The notes: a model not told the origin generated them from the sequence alone. Positions 1-7,952 are shown, numbered from the stretch's first letter. The stretch: DNA of 64,000 nucleotides from Neolewinella antarctica (GCF_011927835.1 NZ_JAATJH010000003.1:248001-312000); one strand, 5' to 3'. Made by a program: numbers and translations.

Positions 1-536
1 TGGACGATACTCGGGTAGACGGGGACGGTCCGGTGCTGGGGAATTTCGACTCGCCGCTCGCCCAGACCTAGCCGGGTGGTCAGGAAGATATTGAGGTTGC
101 CGAATTCGTACTCCCCCCGCTGCACCGGTCGGATAGGGTAGGTTAGTTTCTTCTCCTGGTCGGGACCCAACTCGAAGGCGATCTCGTGGTCGCGAATTTG
201 CAACTGCTCGGGCAGCTCGTCAATGAGCACCGCCCTTACGGGTTTTTTCCCGTCGTTGCGAACCATTACGTGAATCGTCATCGGGTCACTCAGTGACAGA
301 ACTTTTGGTGTTTTCCGACTCGCCGAAATACCCCGCGCCGCCCGGTAGAGCAGAATGACATCGTAAAGCGTGGTCAGGACAAGTATTACTAAGCTTGCAA
401 TGGCCAAGTAAAAGACGAACGGTGCGTAGAAACCAGCAATGGAGACCAGCACGACCCCAGCGATACCGATGAAAAACCGATCGCTCAGGTAAAAATAACG
501 GAAATGTTCGTAGGCGGATTGTAACTGCTCGCGCAT
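1..536 (-). CDS. DUF58 domain protein (3' end outside window)
   Basis: Only the N-terminal part lies in the window; translated by hand from the minus strand, it starts at ATG 536 (MREQLQSAYEHFRYFY) and stays open to base 1. Two closely spaced hydrophobic segments (about residues 22-64) are followed by a beta-rich region with a motif of the RPVQRGEYEFG type and LGLGERR...VPVYPS. This is the usual opening of DUF58 proteins, which are membrane-anchored and usually sit next to MoxR ATPases and VWA proteins in Bacteroidota. The family link is recognition from motif; the partner genes would lie to the left of the window. Molecular function is not established for most members. Confidence 0.8.
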   Translation of the reverse strand, partial: MREQLQSAYEHFRYFYLSDRFFIGIAGVVLVSIAGFYAPFVFYLAIASLVILVLTTLYDVILLYRAARGISASRKTPKVLSLSDPMTIHVMVRNDGKKPVRAVLIDELPEQLQIRDHEIAFELGPDQEKKLTYPIRPVQRGEYEFGNLNIFLTTRLGLGERRVEIPQHRTVPVYPSIV

Positions 537-667
537 GGTCGGGCTAAGGTAGGGAAAGCTTTTCCAGTTGCTGATCTGATGACCGCCTTCGGCAGCAGCG
601 CAGCTAACTTCTGCGAGTCTTTGCTAAACAATATCCGCAAAAGACGCACCCGGTGAGCACTGACGAA

Positions 668-1573
668 TCACCGCTCAAGCCAATCGATACCTTTATTCAG
701 GTTATTCAGGGTAAAGGCTTCCTGGCTACCGGGCTCCGGTTGGTAGTCGTAAGTCCAGCCGGCGAGGGGCGGCAGGCTCATCAGGATGGACTCGGTACGG
801 CCGTTGGTGGTGAGGCCAAACTTCGTGCCACGGTCCCAAACGAGGTTAAACTCTACGTAGCGACCCCTCCGAATCTTCTGCCACTGAGTCTCCACATCAC
901 TTACGGGCTTGTCTTTGTTGAGGTCCAGCAAATGAAGGTAGGTGGGTACGAAGGTCCGACCGATGGCGGCGGTGAAGTCGAGCAGTTCCTGCTTGGTCTT
1001 ACCGTCGGTGGAGGGTTCGAGGCGGTCGAAGAAAATGCCGCCGACGCCGCGGGTTTCCTGGCGGTGAGGGATGTAGAAGTAATCGTCGGCCCAGGTTTTG
1101 AAGCGGGGATAGTAAGCGTCGTTGTGGCGGTCGCAGGTGTCTTTGAGTTGTTGGTGAAACCAGGCAGCCTGGTCGGGTACGATGTAGTGAGGCGTCAGGT
1201 CGATCCCACCACCAAACCAGTAGCGACCGCCGTCGAGCTCGAAATACCGCACGTTCATGTGGATGATTGGTACGTGCACGTTTTTTGGGTGTAAAACGAT
1301 GCTGACGCCGGTAGCGTAGAAGTTGGTTTCCTCGCTCCCAATTTTAAGGCTCAGCGCGGCCGCGGGTGGCAAGCTTCCGTGGACGGCCGAGAAGTTGACG
1401 CCGCCCTTTTCGACGTAGTTACCGTTGAGCACCCGGGCGCGGCCGCCGCCGCCGCCGGGCCGGTTCCACTCGTCCTCCGTGAAGGTGCCACCGTCAGCGG
1501 CGGCGATAGATTGGCAGATTTCGTCCTGGAGAGACTTGAAGAACTGGGTGATTTCTTTTTTGTTGGGGCTCAT
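668..1573 (-). CDS. hemF: oxygen-dependent coproporphyrinogen III oxidase
   Basis: Catalyses O2-dependent oxidative decarboxylation of coproporphyrinogen III to protoporphyrinogen IX in heme synthesis; cytoplasmic homodimer. At 301 aa it has the usual HemF length. Visible family motifs: HPKNVHVPIIHMN (about 95-107), WFGGGIDLTPHY (about 119-130), RGVGGIFFDRL, and RGRYVEFNLVWDRG near the C-terminus. The frame is open back to 1705, but the extra 44 residues run through purine-rich repeat DNA and are not HemF-like, so the start MSPNKKEITQF at 1573 is chosen. The glycine run NRPGGGGGR follows the start of the fold. A heme-biosynthesis enzyme that requires O2 implies aerobic growth. Identification is firm; the start is an inference. 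Confidence 0.95.
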   Translation of the reverse strand: MSPNKKEITQFFKSLQDEICQSIAAADGGTFTEDEWNRPGGGGGRARVLNGNYVEKGGVNFSAVHGSLPPAAALSLKIGSEETNFYATGVSIVLHPKNVHVPIIHMNVRYFELDGGRYWFGGGIDLTPHYIVPDQAAWFHQQLKDTCDRHNDAYYPRFKTWADDYFYIPHRQETRGVGGIFFDRLEPSTDGKTKQELLDFTAAIGRTFVPTYLHLLDLNKDKPVSDVETQWQKIRRGRYVEFNLVWDRGTKFGLTTNGRTESILMSLPPLAGWTYDYQPEPGSQEAFTLNNLNKGIDWLER

Positions 1574-1617
1574 ATTGTTGGCTCGGAAAATTTTTATCGC
1601 GGGGGAGGGGGGGGAGG

Positions 1618-1778
1618 AAAGAATATAGAGGAAGGAGAAAAGAGTTTTGCACTCGCTCGCTGCGCGAACTCGGGGAGAGTATTCAGTGAATTGTTTCCCA
1701 ATCAAAAATCATCATCCACTTTTGTAAGAACCTCCAGACCTCCACTCCGATGTTCTTTCTCCTTTCTCTATATTCTTT
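1618..1778. repeat. purine/pyrimidine inverted repeat, CTATATTCTTT word
   Basis: Arms of about 26 bp at 1618-1643 and 1753-1778 match in inverted orientation with about two mismatches; the core word is AAAGAATATAGAG on the plus strand at left and its complement at right. A degenerate third copy lies at about 2185-2215, just upstream of the ArsC-like gene. The spacer holds GCACTCGCTCGCTGCGCGAACTC. The element fills the gap between hemF and the ArsC-like gene. It could be a hairpin terminator or processing site, or a non-functional dispersed repeat. Confidence 0.6.
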
Positions 1779-1808
1779 ATTCTTTTCTAGTATATCCACA
1801 GGCGCCCC

Positions 1809-2165
1809 TCACAGCCCGTTCAACGCCTCAATAGTAGCCGCCACCACTTTCTTAGAATTACCGACAAAGATATTCTTACCGACAATAGTCACCGGGCGCT
1901 TAAGGAAAGTGTACTCTTCAAGAATCAACCGACGGTAATCTTCCTCGGCGAGTACTTTGTCGGCCAGGCCCATACTGCGGTACTTCATCGCGCGGCGGCT
2001 GAATAACGCTTCATAACTGCCCGCCAGGTCTTTCATGTGATCTAATTCGGCTTCGGTAATCGGGTGATCTCCAATGTTGATTACCTCTAGGTTAGGCCGC
2101 TCGCCATATTCGCCGAGAATTCTTTGACAAGTATTACAAGTGTTGAGTTGGTAAGTCTTTCGCAT
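1809..2165 (-). CDS. ArsC/Spx-family thioredoxin-fold protein
   Basis: Small (118 aa) protein of the arsenate reductase/Spx family. The N-terminal CNTCQR (about residues 9-14) gives a CxxC redox motif on a glutaredoxin-like fold. The mid-region FSRRAMKYRSMGL and the C-terminal LKRPVTIVGKNIFVGNSKK resemble the FLRPT/KRPIV region of the family. True arsenate reduction is not shown by sequence: no arsB/acr3 or arsR gene is adjacent, so a Spx-like or general thiol role is as likely. ATG codons at 2174 and 2165 are both possible; 2165 puts the CxxC at the usual distance from the N-terminus. It lies between hemF and ubiX on the same strand with gaps of about 235 and 55 bp. Confidence 0.8.
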   Translation of the reverse strand: MRKTYQLNTCNTCQRILGEYGERPNLEVINIGDHPITEAELDHMKDLAGSYEALFSRRAMKYRSMGLADKVLAEEDYRRLILEEYTFLKRPVTIVGKNIFVGNSKKVVAATIEALNGL

Positions 2166-2220
2166 AATTTCCATTCTTAGTTCTATTATCCTTTTTTCTA
2201 TACTCCTTAATCTCTTTTCC

Positions 2221-2787
2221 TCACTCTCCCCACCGGTAAGTATCTAGCTCAAAGCCGGCAAGGTCAAGCACGCGGTCAATCACGGTGAGGCCGATCTCTT
2301 CGACGGAGTCCGCGCCACCGTAAAAGCTGGGGATGGCGGGGCAAATGATCCCACCGGCCTCGGTGATGGTCACCATGTTGCGGAGGTGGATAAGACTGAG
2401 TGGTGTTTCGCGCGGTACGACGATCAGCCGGCGGCGTTCCTTAAATATCACGTCGGCGGCGCGGGTGATTAGGTCGGCGCTAACGCCGGTAGCGATGCGT
2501 GCCAACAGGCCCATGCTGCAGGGGCAAACGATCATCGTGTCGTAGCGGGCGGAGCCGGAGGCGAACGGGGCCATGAAATCCTTCTTTCCGTAGAAAGTGA
2601 AATCGGGGTACAGATCTTCTGAGAAGTCGCCCAGCTCCAGTTTCCAGTTGTAGCGGCCGTTGTCGGTCATGACGACGCCGATGGCTTCCCACTGGTCGGA
2701 GAGCTTGGTCAATCGATCGAGGAGGAGCTTAGCGTAGAGGCTGCCGGAGCTGCCGCCGATGGCGATGACTAGTTTTTTCTTGCGCAA
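2221..2787 (-). CDS. ubiX: UbiX-type flavin prenyltransferase
   Basis: Makes prenylated FMN from FMN and dimethylallyl phosphate, the cofactor of UbiD decarboxylases. Visible: nucleotide-binding start KLVIAIGGSSGSLYAKLLL; CPCSMGLLARIATG with the conserved serine and glycine; RLIVVPRETPLSLIHLRNM; and a C-terminal ICPAIPSFYGG. The reading frame continues upstream to ATG 2835 or 2883, but that part encodes QRPQTSDQRPQ from an intergenic word repeat. A TTG start at 2787 (then RKKKLVIAIGG) gives 188 aa, the normal UbiX length, so it is preferred. No ubiD is in the window. The family is firm; the start is uncertain. Confidence 0.9.
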   Translation of the reverse strand: MRKKKLVIAIGGSSGSLYAKLLLDRLTKLSDQWEAIGVVMTDNGRYNWKLELGDFSEDLYPDFTFYGKKDFMAPFASGSARYDTMIVCPCSMGLLARIATGVSADLITRAADVIFKERRRLIVVPRETPLSLIHLRNMVTITEAGGIICPAIPSFYGGADSVEEIGLTVIDRVLDLAGFELDTYRWGE

Positions 2788-2790
2788 GTT

Positions 2791-2833
2791 TTGTGGTCTT
2801 TGGTCTGAAGTCTGTGGTCTCTGGTTCGAGGTC
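2791..2833. repeat. AGACCAAAGACC word array, copy Q1
   Basis: Plus strand reads as repeated TGGTCTTTGGTCTGAAGTC-type words; on the minus strand it is ACCAGAGACCACAGACTTC. It ends 3 bp upstream of the preferred TTG start of ubiX. It is one of five such arrays in the window. Confidence 0.8.
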
Positions 2834-2916
2834 ATTGCAGTAGCTAGCTGATCATCATCGCTCGTGTAAAATACTGGCGGCATTAATTTCGTCTAACCCG
2901 GAGTAAGCAATGGGTG

Positions 2917-3531
2917 TTAATCACTCTCCAGCCAATCGAACACCTCCATCAATTCTTTTTGGGTAGAAATGGTTTTATCCCGCGCGTACCATTTATGTAA
3001 TTCGAGTTGGTGCGTTTCGTAGTCTTCTTTAGGTTCCGGCTCGCGTCGGTACTGTGTGGATATTGTCTGTGCGATGAGCGGCCGTGGGCCCCAGGCGGCC
3101 AGAACGTTCTCCGTGGCGGTTTCGAGGAACAGCACTTTGGGGATGGAACGGCCGCCGTCGGTCAGGTACTGATCGATCAGGCCGATATTTTCGTCGCGGA
3201 GTGCGCAAACGAGTTGTACGCGGGGGCTGGCTTCGGCGACCCAATTCAGTACGGGGACGATCTGAGCGGCGTCGCCACACCAGCCTTCGGTTAGGACGAG
3301 GAGGGTATAACTTTTCTTGAGGCTGGTGAGGCCTGACCGAAATTCCTCCGTAAGTCGGTTTTTTCTGTCGAGCCGGTCCATGCGCGCTTCGTTCAGATCG
3401 GCGATTTTCAGGTAAAGCTCGGACTGATTATCTCCGGTCGTCCTGCCCTTGTCCTTCAGCAAGGTGGTAAGGAATTGGCGGTAGGTAGGGTAGGGGCGGG
3501 CGGAAAGCAGGGCGGTACGGAGGGGTGTCAT
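2917..3531 (-). CDS. thioredoxin-family protein (WCGDA type)
   Basis: Thioredoxin-fold protein of about 204 aa. The active-site segment is LLVLTEGWCGDAAQIVPVL (about residues 77-95), where WCGDA replaces the usual WCGPC and leaves a single cysteine. IPKVLFLE supplies the cis-proline region. This arrangement is common in Bacteroidota thioredoxin-like proteins (Thioredoxin_9 group) of unknown substrate. The frame is open to 3627, but that extension is proline/threonine-rich and unlike the family, so MTPLRTALL at 3531 is taken as the start. Presumably cytoplasmic, as no signal peptide is seen from this start. A disulfide reductase role is doubtful with one cysteine. Confidence 0.8.
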   Translation of the reverse strand: MTPLRTALLSARPYPTYRQFLTTLLKDKGRTTGDNQSELYLKIADLNEARMDRLDRKNRLTEEFRSGLTSLKKSYTLLVLTEGWCGDAAQIVPVLNWVAEASPRVQLVCALRDENIGLIDQYLTDGGRSIPKVLFLETATENVLAAWGPRPLIAQTISTQYRREPEPKEDYETHQLELHKWYARDKTISTQKELMEVFDWLESD

Positions 3532-3689
3532 TAGGGGCGGGTGGGGTAGCTGGTTCGGTATGGTGGTCGATGTAACAACCGGTGGGGTGGGGGCTTGTTT
3601 TATGTGGCGCGTTGCAGCAGCGAACACACTCGTCTATTATAAATGCGCCAGAAATCTTACGGCAGACAGTAAGCATGGATGCACACCGG

Positions 3690-3725
3690 GAACAAAAGAA
3701 GCCGCGGACAATTTGTCCGCGGCTT
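3690..3725 (-). terminator. strong intrinsic terminator, minus strand
   Basis: Perfect 12 bp stem AAGCCGCGGACA / TGTCCGCGGCTT (3699-3710 and 3714-3725) with a 3 nt loop. Read on the minus strand it is followed by TTCTTTTGTT, so it ends a leftward transcript. The only candidate upstream on that strand before htpG's own terminator is the short reading frame at 3742-3939. Confidence 0.75.
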
Positions 3726-3741
3726 AAAGAAAACAACACAC

Positions 3742-3939
3742 TTACGCACACGTCACACTGGTGGTACGGCCAGTGGCAACACTAAAATGAGAGATGGAGA
3801 CGCGCCCGTGAAACACGGGGGTATAAGTAGGTCCCGATGGCGGGGTAACTAATTTGGGTTGCCGAGCTCTTCTTCGTGGGGCTAAGGCGTCTTTTTTGTC
3901 AGTGCTACCATCTAGACGGACGACGCAAAGCCCGGTCAC
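3742..3939 (-). CDS. possible small basic protein or ncRNA unit
   Basis: A 65-codon frame (MTGLCVVRLDGS...GRTTSVTCA) ending 17 bp before a perfect intrinsic terminator. The product is basic in its first half (APRRRARQPK) with no recognised domain. Upstream on the same strand are a promoter-like TACCTTTA (4000-4007) and a palindrome TTAGCGAA-AA-TTCGCTAA (3979-3996), so a transcript of about 300 nt from roughly 3990 to 3690 is plausible. It could equally be a non-coding RNA; I looked for tmRNA, RNase P and SRP RNA landmarks and did not find them. Protein-coding status is weakly supported. Confidence 0.3.
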   Translation of the reverse strand: MTGLCVVRLDGSTDKKDALAPRRRARQPKLVTPPSGPTYTPVFHGRVSISHFSVATGRTTSVTCA

Positions 3940-3978
3940 AATTTGTGGCCGAGCTCGTTCTGGAGTAGAACCAAAGCA

Positions 3979-4007
3979 TTAGCGAAAATTCGCTAACGGT
4001 AAAGGTA
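3979..4007 (-). promoter_or_regulatory. candidate promoter and operator-like palindrome
   Basis: TACCTTTA at 4000-4007 (minus strand) resembles the Bacteroidota TAnnTTTG element. An 8 bp inverted repeat TTAGCGAA/TTCGCTAA at 3979-3996 lies where the transcript would start. No clear TTG at -33 was found. The rest of 4008-4111 shows no gene. Confidence 0.35.
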
Positions 4008-4111
4008 AGTTTTGGGTAAAGCCGAGTAGTGCCGAATTATGTGTCGCTAATTTGTACGTAGAGACTAAAAATTTTGTAGTATTTATTTAGAACTTTTGAC
4101 ACTGGTGGCTC

Positions 4112-4152
4112 AAAATTAGAAATGGCCGCCTTCCTTTCCGGAAAGCGGCCAT
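4112..4152 (-). terminator. intrinsic terminator of htpG
   Basis: Stem ATGGCCGC (4122-4129) / GCGGCCAT (4145-4152) with an inner TTTCCGGAAA palindrome; on the minus strand it is followed by TTCTAATTTTG. It lies 30 bp beyond the htpG stop codon. Confidence 0.8.
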
Positions 4153-4181
4153 GTTGAATGCGCTAATTGTCAGTCCGTTAC

Positions 4182-6074
4182 CTACGAACCCATCATCTTC
4201 ATGCTCCGCGCAACGAAGTCCGTAAGCGCCTTACCCGTCAGCATCTGCTGGCTAAGTAGAGCAAGTTGGTAGAGGTAAGTAGCGTTCTCCGCCCGCGCGC
4301 CTTCGTCGGCGTTGGCGAGCAGGCTCTCCTTCACCACCGGGCTGTTGGCGTTGACGATCACGTTGTACATATCCGGAAACATGCTGGCGTCCATGCCCTG
4401 CATCATCTGCATTTCCTTCATGCGGCGCATAAATTCGGGGCGGACGATCTGCACCGGCGCGTCGGTCGTATCGAGCGGCTTGACTTCCACGGAACCTTTG
4501 TCGCCGACGATGCCGGAAAAGAGTTCGTTTACGGTAGTCGTCTCTTCCTCACTCAGCAGGTTCTCCTTCGCCTCGTCTTTCTGGACGAGTTGGTCGGGCG
4601 TAGCGGAGTCGACACGGACAAAAGTCACTTTGTCTTCTTTCTGCTCCAAGGCTTGGATGAACGGCGCATCGATGGTGTGTTCCAACGTCAGCACGTCGTA
4701 ACCCCGGTCGGTAGCGCCTTTGACGAGCGTGTGCTGCTTCTCGACGTCGGCGGTGTAAATACCGACCATGCGGCCGTGCTTATCGGTCTGGTTCTCGGTG
4801 ATGCGCTCACGGTACTCTTTGAGCGTAAACTTCTTACCGTCCGTGTTTTCGAGCAGGACGAATTTCTTTGCCTTGTCGTAAAACTTGTCTTCGGAAATCA
4901 TGCCGTACTTGACGAACACGCCGAGATCGGACCACTTGCTTTCGTAATCTTCCCGGTCTGATTTGTAAAGATCGTTCAGCTTTTCTGCTACCTTCTTGGT
5001 GATGTAGCCAGTAATCTTCTTCACGCTCGTATCCGCCTGGAGGTAGGAGCGGCTGACGTTCAGCGGGATGTCCGGAGAGTCGATCACGCCGTGCAGGAGG
5101 GTTAGGAATTCGGGTACGATCTCCTTCACGTCGTCCGTGACGTAGACCTGGTTGGAGTAGAGCTGGATCTTATTCCGCTGCAACTCCATGCCGCCGGCGA
5201 GTTTGGGGAAGTAGAGGACGCCCGTCAGGTTGAAGGGGTAGTCGATGTTGAGGTGGATCCAGAACATCGGCGGCTGGCTCATGGGGTAGAGCTCGCGGTA
5301 GAAGTCTTTGTAATCGTCATCCGTCAACTCGGCCGGATTCTTTTTCCAGAGCGGGTTGGTATTATTGACGATGTTGTCGACTTCCGTCTCGATCTTCTTG
5401 GGTTCGGGCTTCTCTTCGCCTTCGATGACGGCTACGTCGGATTCTTCATAGGTCGTCTCCGTCTTGGTGCCGAAGCGGATCGGGACGGCCAGGAAGCTGG
5501 CGTATTTGTTCAGCAGGCCTTCGATCTCATCGTCTTCGAGGTACTGCTCGCAGTCTTCGGACATGTGGAGAATGATGTCGGTGCCACGGAAATCGCGGTT
5601 GCCTTCGCCAATCTCGTAGCTAGGGTCACCCTTACAAATCCAGTGGACGGGCTCGGCGTTCTCCTGCCAGCTCAACGTCTGGACTTCAACTTTGTCAGCC
5701 ACCATAAAGGCGGAGTAGAAACCAAGTCCGAAGTGGCCGATGATGCTAGCGTCGTCCTGGTATTTGTCCACAAAGTCCTGGGCGGAGGAAAGCGCAACCT
5801 GGTTAAGGTACTTCTCGACTTCCTCTTTCGTCATGCCAATTCCACGGTCGCGGATCGTCAGCGTTTTAGCTTCTTTGTCGATCATGATGTCGATCGTCTC
5901 CTCACCGATCTCGCCGGCAAATTCGCCCTTGCGGTTCAGCGTCTTCAGCTTGCTCGTCGCGTCTACGGCATTAGAGACTAATTCGCGCAGGAAAATTTCC
6001 TGGTCGGAATAGAGAAATTTCTTGATAATCGGGAAGATGTTCTCGGTCTGTACCGAAATATTACCTTTCTGCAT
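4182..6074 (-). CDS. htpG: chaperone HtpG (Hsp90)
   Basis: ATP-dependent cytosolic chaperone, 630 aa, full family length. The N-terminal GHKL ATPase domain shows FLRELVSNAVDAT (N box with catalytic Glu/Asn), IRDRGIGMTKEEV (D-x-G-x-G) and IGHFGLGFYSAFMVAD (lid and G2 box). The middle domain contains NVSRSYLQAD, including the Arg that contacts ATP phosphate. The C-terminal dimerisation domain ends near FVARSMKMMGS. The start MQKGNISVQTENIF matches the usual N-terminus; an upstream ATG at 6083 adds MTT only. It is a single gene with its own terminator at 4112-4152. The divergent neighbour is Uma2. I saw no CIRCE operator in the upstream region, which is filled by a nested inverted repeat. Confidence 0.97.
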   Translation of the reverse strand: MQKGNISVQTENIFPIIKKFLYSDQEIFLRELVSNAVDATSKLKTLNRKGEFAGEIGEETIDIMIDKEAKTLTIRDRGIGMTKEEVEKYLNQVALSSAQDFVDKYQDDASIIGHFGLGFYSAFMVADKVEVQTLSWQENAEPVHWICKGDPSYEIGEGNRDFRGTDIILHMSEDCEQYLEDDEIEGLLNKYASFLAVPIRFGTKTETTYEESDVAVIEGEEKPEPKKIETEVDNIVNNTNPLWKKNPAELTDDDYKDFYRELYPMSQPPMFWIHLNIDYPFNLTGVLYFPKLAGGMELQRNKIQLYSNQVYVTDDVKEIVPEFLTLLHGVIDSPDIPLNVSRSYLQADTSVKKITGYITKKVAEKLNDLYKSDREDYESKWSDLGVFVKYGMISEDKFYDKAKKFVLLENTDGKKFTLKEYRERITENQTDKHGRMVGIYTADVEKQHTLVKGATDRGYDVLTLEHTIDAPFIQALEQKEDKVTFVRVDSATPDQLVQKDEAKENLLSEEETTTVNELFSGIVGDKGSVEVKPLDTTDAPVQIVRPEFMRRMKEMQMMQGMDASMFPDMYNVIVNANSPVVKESLLANADEGARAENATYLYQLALLSQQMLTGKALTDFVARSMKMMGS

Positions 6075-6143
6075 AGTTGTCATGTTTTTCGTTAGGTGGG
6101 TGTAAATGCAAAGGGTAGGCCATCACTTTTTGACTGACTTTTT

Positions 6144-6306
6144 GGCGCGGTCGCTGGTGCAAAGGAAAACCACGTAGGAGCAAAGGTTTTGGGCCACAAA
6201 AGCACAAAAGCACACAACTGGGAACGATAAGTAAGGACGGTTCTTTTTTGTGTTTGTGTGCTTTTGTGGCTAAAAAAGAAAACAACCTTGCACCCGCGAC
6301 CGCGCC
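6144..6306. repeat. nested inverted repeat between htpG and uma2
   Basis: The outer arms are two oppositely oriented copies of the GC-rich dispersed repeat (R1, 6144-6162; R2, 6288-6306). Inside them lies a second inverted pair made of GCCACAAAAGCAC-type words (about 6192-6216 and 6247-6270). The whole block occupies the divergent promoter region and could fold into one long cruciform. The ACAAAAGCAC words yield spurious reading frames on the minus strand that I do not regard as genes. Confidence 0.7.
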
Positions 6307-6341
6307 CTAAAACCCGTACCTTGATTTCAAATTTATAACTC

Positions 6342-6929
6342 ATGGGACAGCCGCAGCGCTCGCACGTGGAATTGGATGACTACCTAGCTATTGAAAAGCA
6401 AGATGATGTCCGATATGAATATTATGATGGCGTTCTGTACGCCATGGCGGGTGGAACGATTAACCATACACTGATCTGCGGTAACGCCTATAGCGCACTG
6501 AGGGGTGCGGCCAAAAGGGGAGGCACCTGTGTTCCATTCACTTCGGAGATGAAGGTAGAAGTCAAATTAGATGGCCAATATGTCTATCCTGACGCGGGCC
6601 TTGCTTGCCCCAAAATCGTCGAAAGTGAGCGGCTGACGGGTGCGGTAGTCAATCCTTGTGTAATTGTGGAAGTCACTAGTGAGGACAGCGGCGATTACGA
6701 TAGAGGTGGAAAAATGACGCACTACTTTAGTGTACCTTCAGTTCAAGAATACGTTTTAATTAGTCAGGAGAAATTTGAAGTATTCGTCTTTCGCCGGCGG
6801 AACGATCTGATGAGGATAGATAATTATGTGGATCCAAATGCAGTAATCCCCATCGAATGCACGCACGAAACCATACGCTTGAGCGAGCTATACGAGAATG
6901 TGGAGTTTATAAAAGCAGCTAAAAAGTAG
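6342..6929 (+). CDS. Uma2-family (DUF820) endonuclease-like protein
   Basis: 195 aa PD-(D/E)XK-fold protein of the Uma2 family. Visible: N-terminal DDVRYEYYDGVLYAMAGG; the motif QYVYPDAGLAC (catalytic Asp, about residue 87); the core VIVEVTSEDSGDYDRGGK, which supplies the Glu and a lysine; then YFSVPSVQEYVLI. The family is very abundant in cyanobacteria, Bacteroidota and Chloroflexi, and its biological role is unknown. It is monocistronic, between the nested inverted repeat and convergent holA (gap 5 bp). No partner toxin or antitoxin is seen. Confidence in the family is high; function is not predictable from sequence. Confidence 0.9.
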   Translation: MGQPQRSHVELDDYLAIEKQDDVRYEYYDGVLYAMAGGTINHTLICGNAYSALRGAAKRGGTCVPFTSEMKVEVKLDGQYVYPDAGLACPKIVESERLTGAVVNPCVIVEVTSEDSGDYDRGGKMTHYFSVPSVQEYVLISQEKFEVFVFRRRNDLMRIDNYVDPNAVIPIECTHETIRLSELYENVEFIKAAKK

Positions 6930-6934
6930 GTTCC

Positions 6935-7948
6935 TTAAACCGCCAGTAAGCGATAAACCAGTTCCTTCAACAACTCATTTTCCCCCTTACCGGCCAGATT
7001 AGAATCCACCCCCTTGGATTTCAAATCATACTCCCGCAGCAGCGCAAAAACCCCCGGCATCTTCGCCTGCGGGAAATTTCGCGCCACGGTAACGTACTCG
7101 TCGAAGAAGTACGGGTTAACCTTTACCTGCTTGGCTAGTTCCTGCTTCGAAGTCCGTTTGGCCAAGCCTTCGATTACCTGGAATACACGGCTGAAGTAGT
7201 TGTACAAACTACCCGTAATCATCGGCAGCGGCCCGGCCTTGGGGTTGGCCTTGAAGTAATTAACGATCCGCGCGGCCCGGACGTGGTCCCGCATCCCGAT
7301 GGCGCGCTGGAGCTCGAAAGCGTTGTAATCTTTACTAATGCCGACCTGCTCCTCGACGATGGCCGTAGTGATCGTCGTACCCGGCTTGAGGTTAATGATC
7401 AACTTGTCGATCTCGTTGGTGATCTTGCTGAGGGAGGTGCCGAGGAACTCCGCCAGTAGCTGGGAAGCGGCCTGGTCGATGTTGTATTTCTTACCCTTGA
7501 GGTAGTTATTGATCCAGTTGGGAATCTTGTTGTCGTAAAGCGCCTTCGCTTCAAAGACGACCCCGTTTGCCTTGATGTTCTTAAATAGTTTCGTGCTCGC
7601 GTTGAGCTTCTTGTGCTTGTGGCTGATCACCAGCACGGTCGTCGGCGATGGCTTAGCTGCGTACGCTTCGAGTTGCTTGAGCGAACGCATATCCTGCGCC
7701 TCCCGGAGGATAACTAGTTGCCGGTCCGCCATCATCGGAAAGCGGCGGGCGGCGTCGACGATTTGGAGGTATTCGGTGTCCTTACCGTAGGCAATTGTCT
7801 CATTGAAAGCTTTTTCGTGTTCCTGCAGGGCGTAGCGTTGCACGTCCGCTTCTAACTGATCGATGAAGTAGGTTTCTTCCCCGTGGAAAAGATAGATGGG
7901 TTGAAAATCTTTAGCCCTGAGGGCTTTTTTTAGGGAGGGGAAGTCCAT
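6935..7948 (-). CDS. holA: DNA polymerase III subunit delta
   Basis: Clamp-loader delta subunit, which opens the beta clamp; 337 aa, a normal size. The N-terminal domain starts FQPIYLFHGEETYFIDQLEADV, typical of HolA, followed by MMADRQLVILREAQDM and, mid-protein, LAEFLGTSLSKITNEIDKLI, the conserved helix of the family. The C-terminal collar domain includes AFELQRAIGMRD. The start MDFPSLKKALRAK (7948) is chosen over a frame open to 8026, because a promoter element sits at 7953-7960 and the 26 extra residues are not HolA-like. Convergent with Uma2. Confidence 0.93.
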   Translation of the reverse strand: MDFPSLKKALRAKDFQPIYLFHGEETYFIDQLEADVQRYALQEHEKAFNETIAYGKDTEYLQIVDAARRFPMMADRQLVILREAQDMRSLKQLEAYAAKPSPTTVLVISHKHKKLNASTKLFKNIKANGVVFEAKALYDNKIPNWINNYLKGKKYNIDQAASQLLAEFLGTSLSKITNEIDKLIINLKPGTTITTAIVEEQVGISKDYNAFELQRAIGMRDHVRAARIVNYFKANPKAGPLPMITGSLYNYFSRVFQVIEGLAKRTSKQELAKQVKVNPYFFDEYVTVARNFPQAKMPGVFALLREYDLKSKGVDSNLAGKGENELLKELVYRLLAV

Positions 7949-7952
7949 GGCG

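Noticed and set aside
653-1294. 213-codon plus-strand frame opposite hemF
   Set aside because: It lies wholly antisense to a clear HemF coding sequence and has no recognisable domain.
1809-2165. Calling the ArsC-like protein an arsenic-resistance gene
   Set aside because: No other ars gene is nearby, and the family includes Spx-like regulators; sequence alone cannot support it.
3428-3751. 107-codon minus-strand frame overlapping the thioredoxin-like gene
   Set aside because: Proline-rich, overlaps the N-terminus of the better supported gene and crosses the terminator at 3690-3725.
3742-4007. tmRNA, RNase P RNA or SRP RNA in the gap before htpG
   Set aside because: No 3' CCA acceptor-type pairing, no tag-peptide frame and none of the conserved RNase P or SRP core words were found.
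6061-6343. Short minus-strand frames upstream of htpG (HKHKKEPS, HKSTQTQKRT words)
   Set aside because: They translate the ACAAAAGCAC word repeat inside the nested inverted repeat; no conserved domain and they overlap the htpG start.
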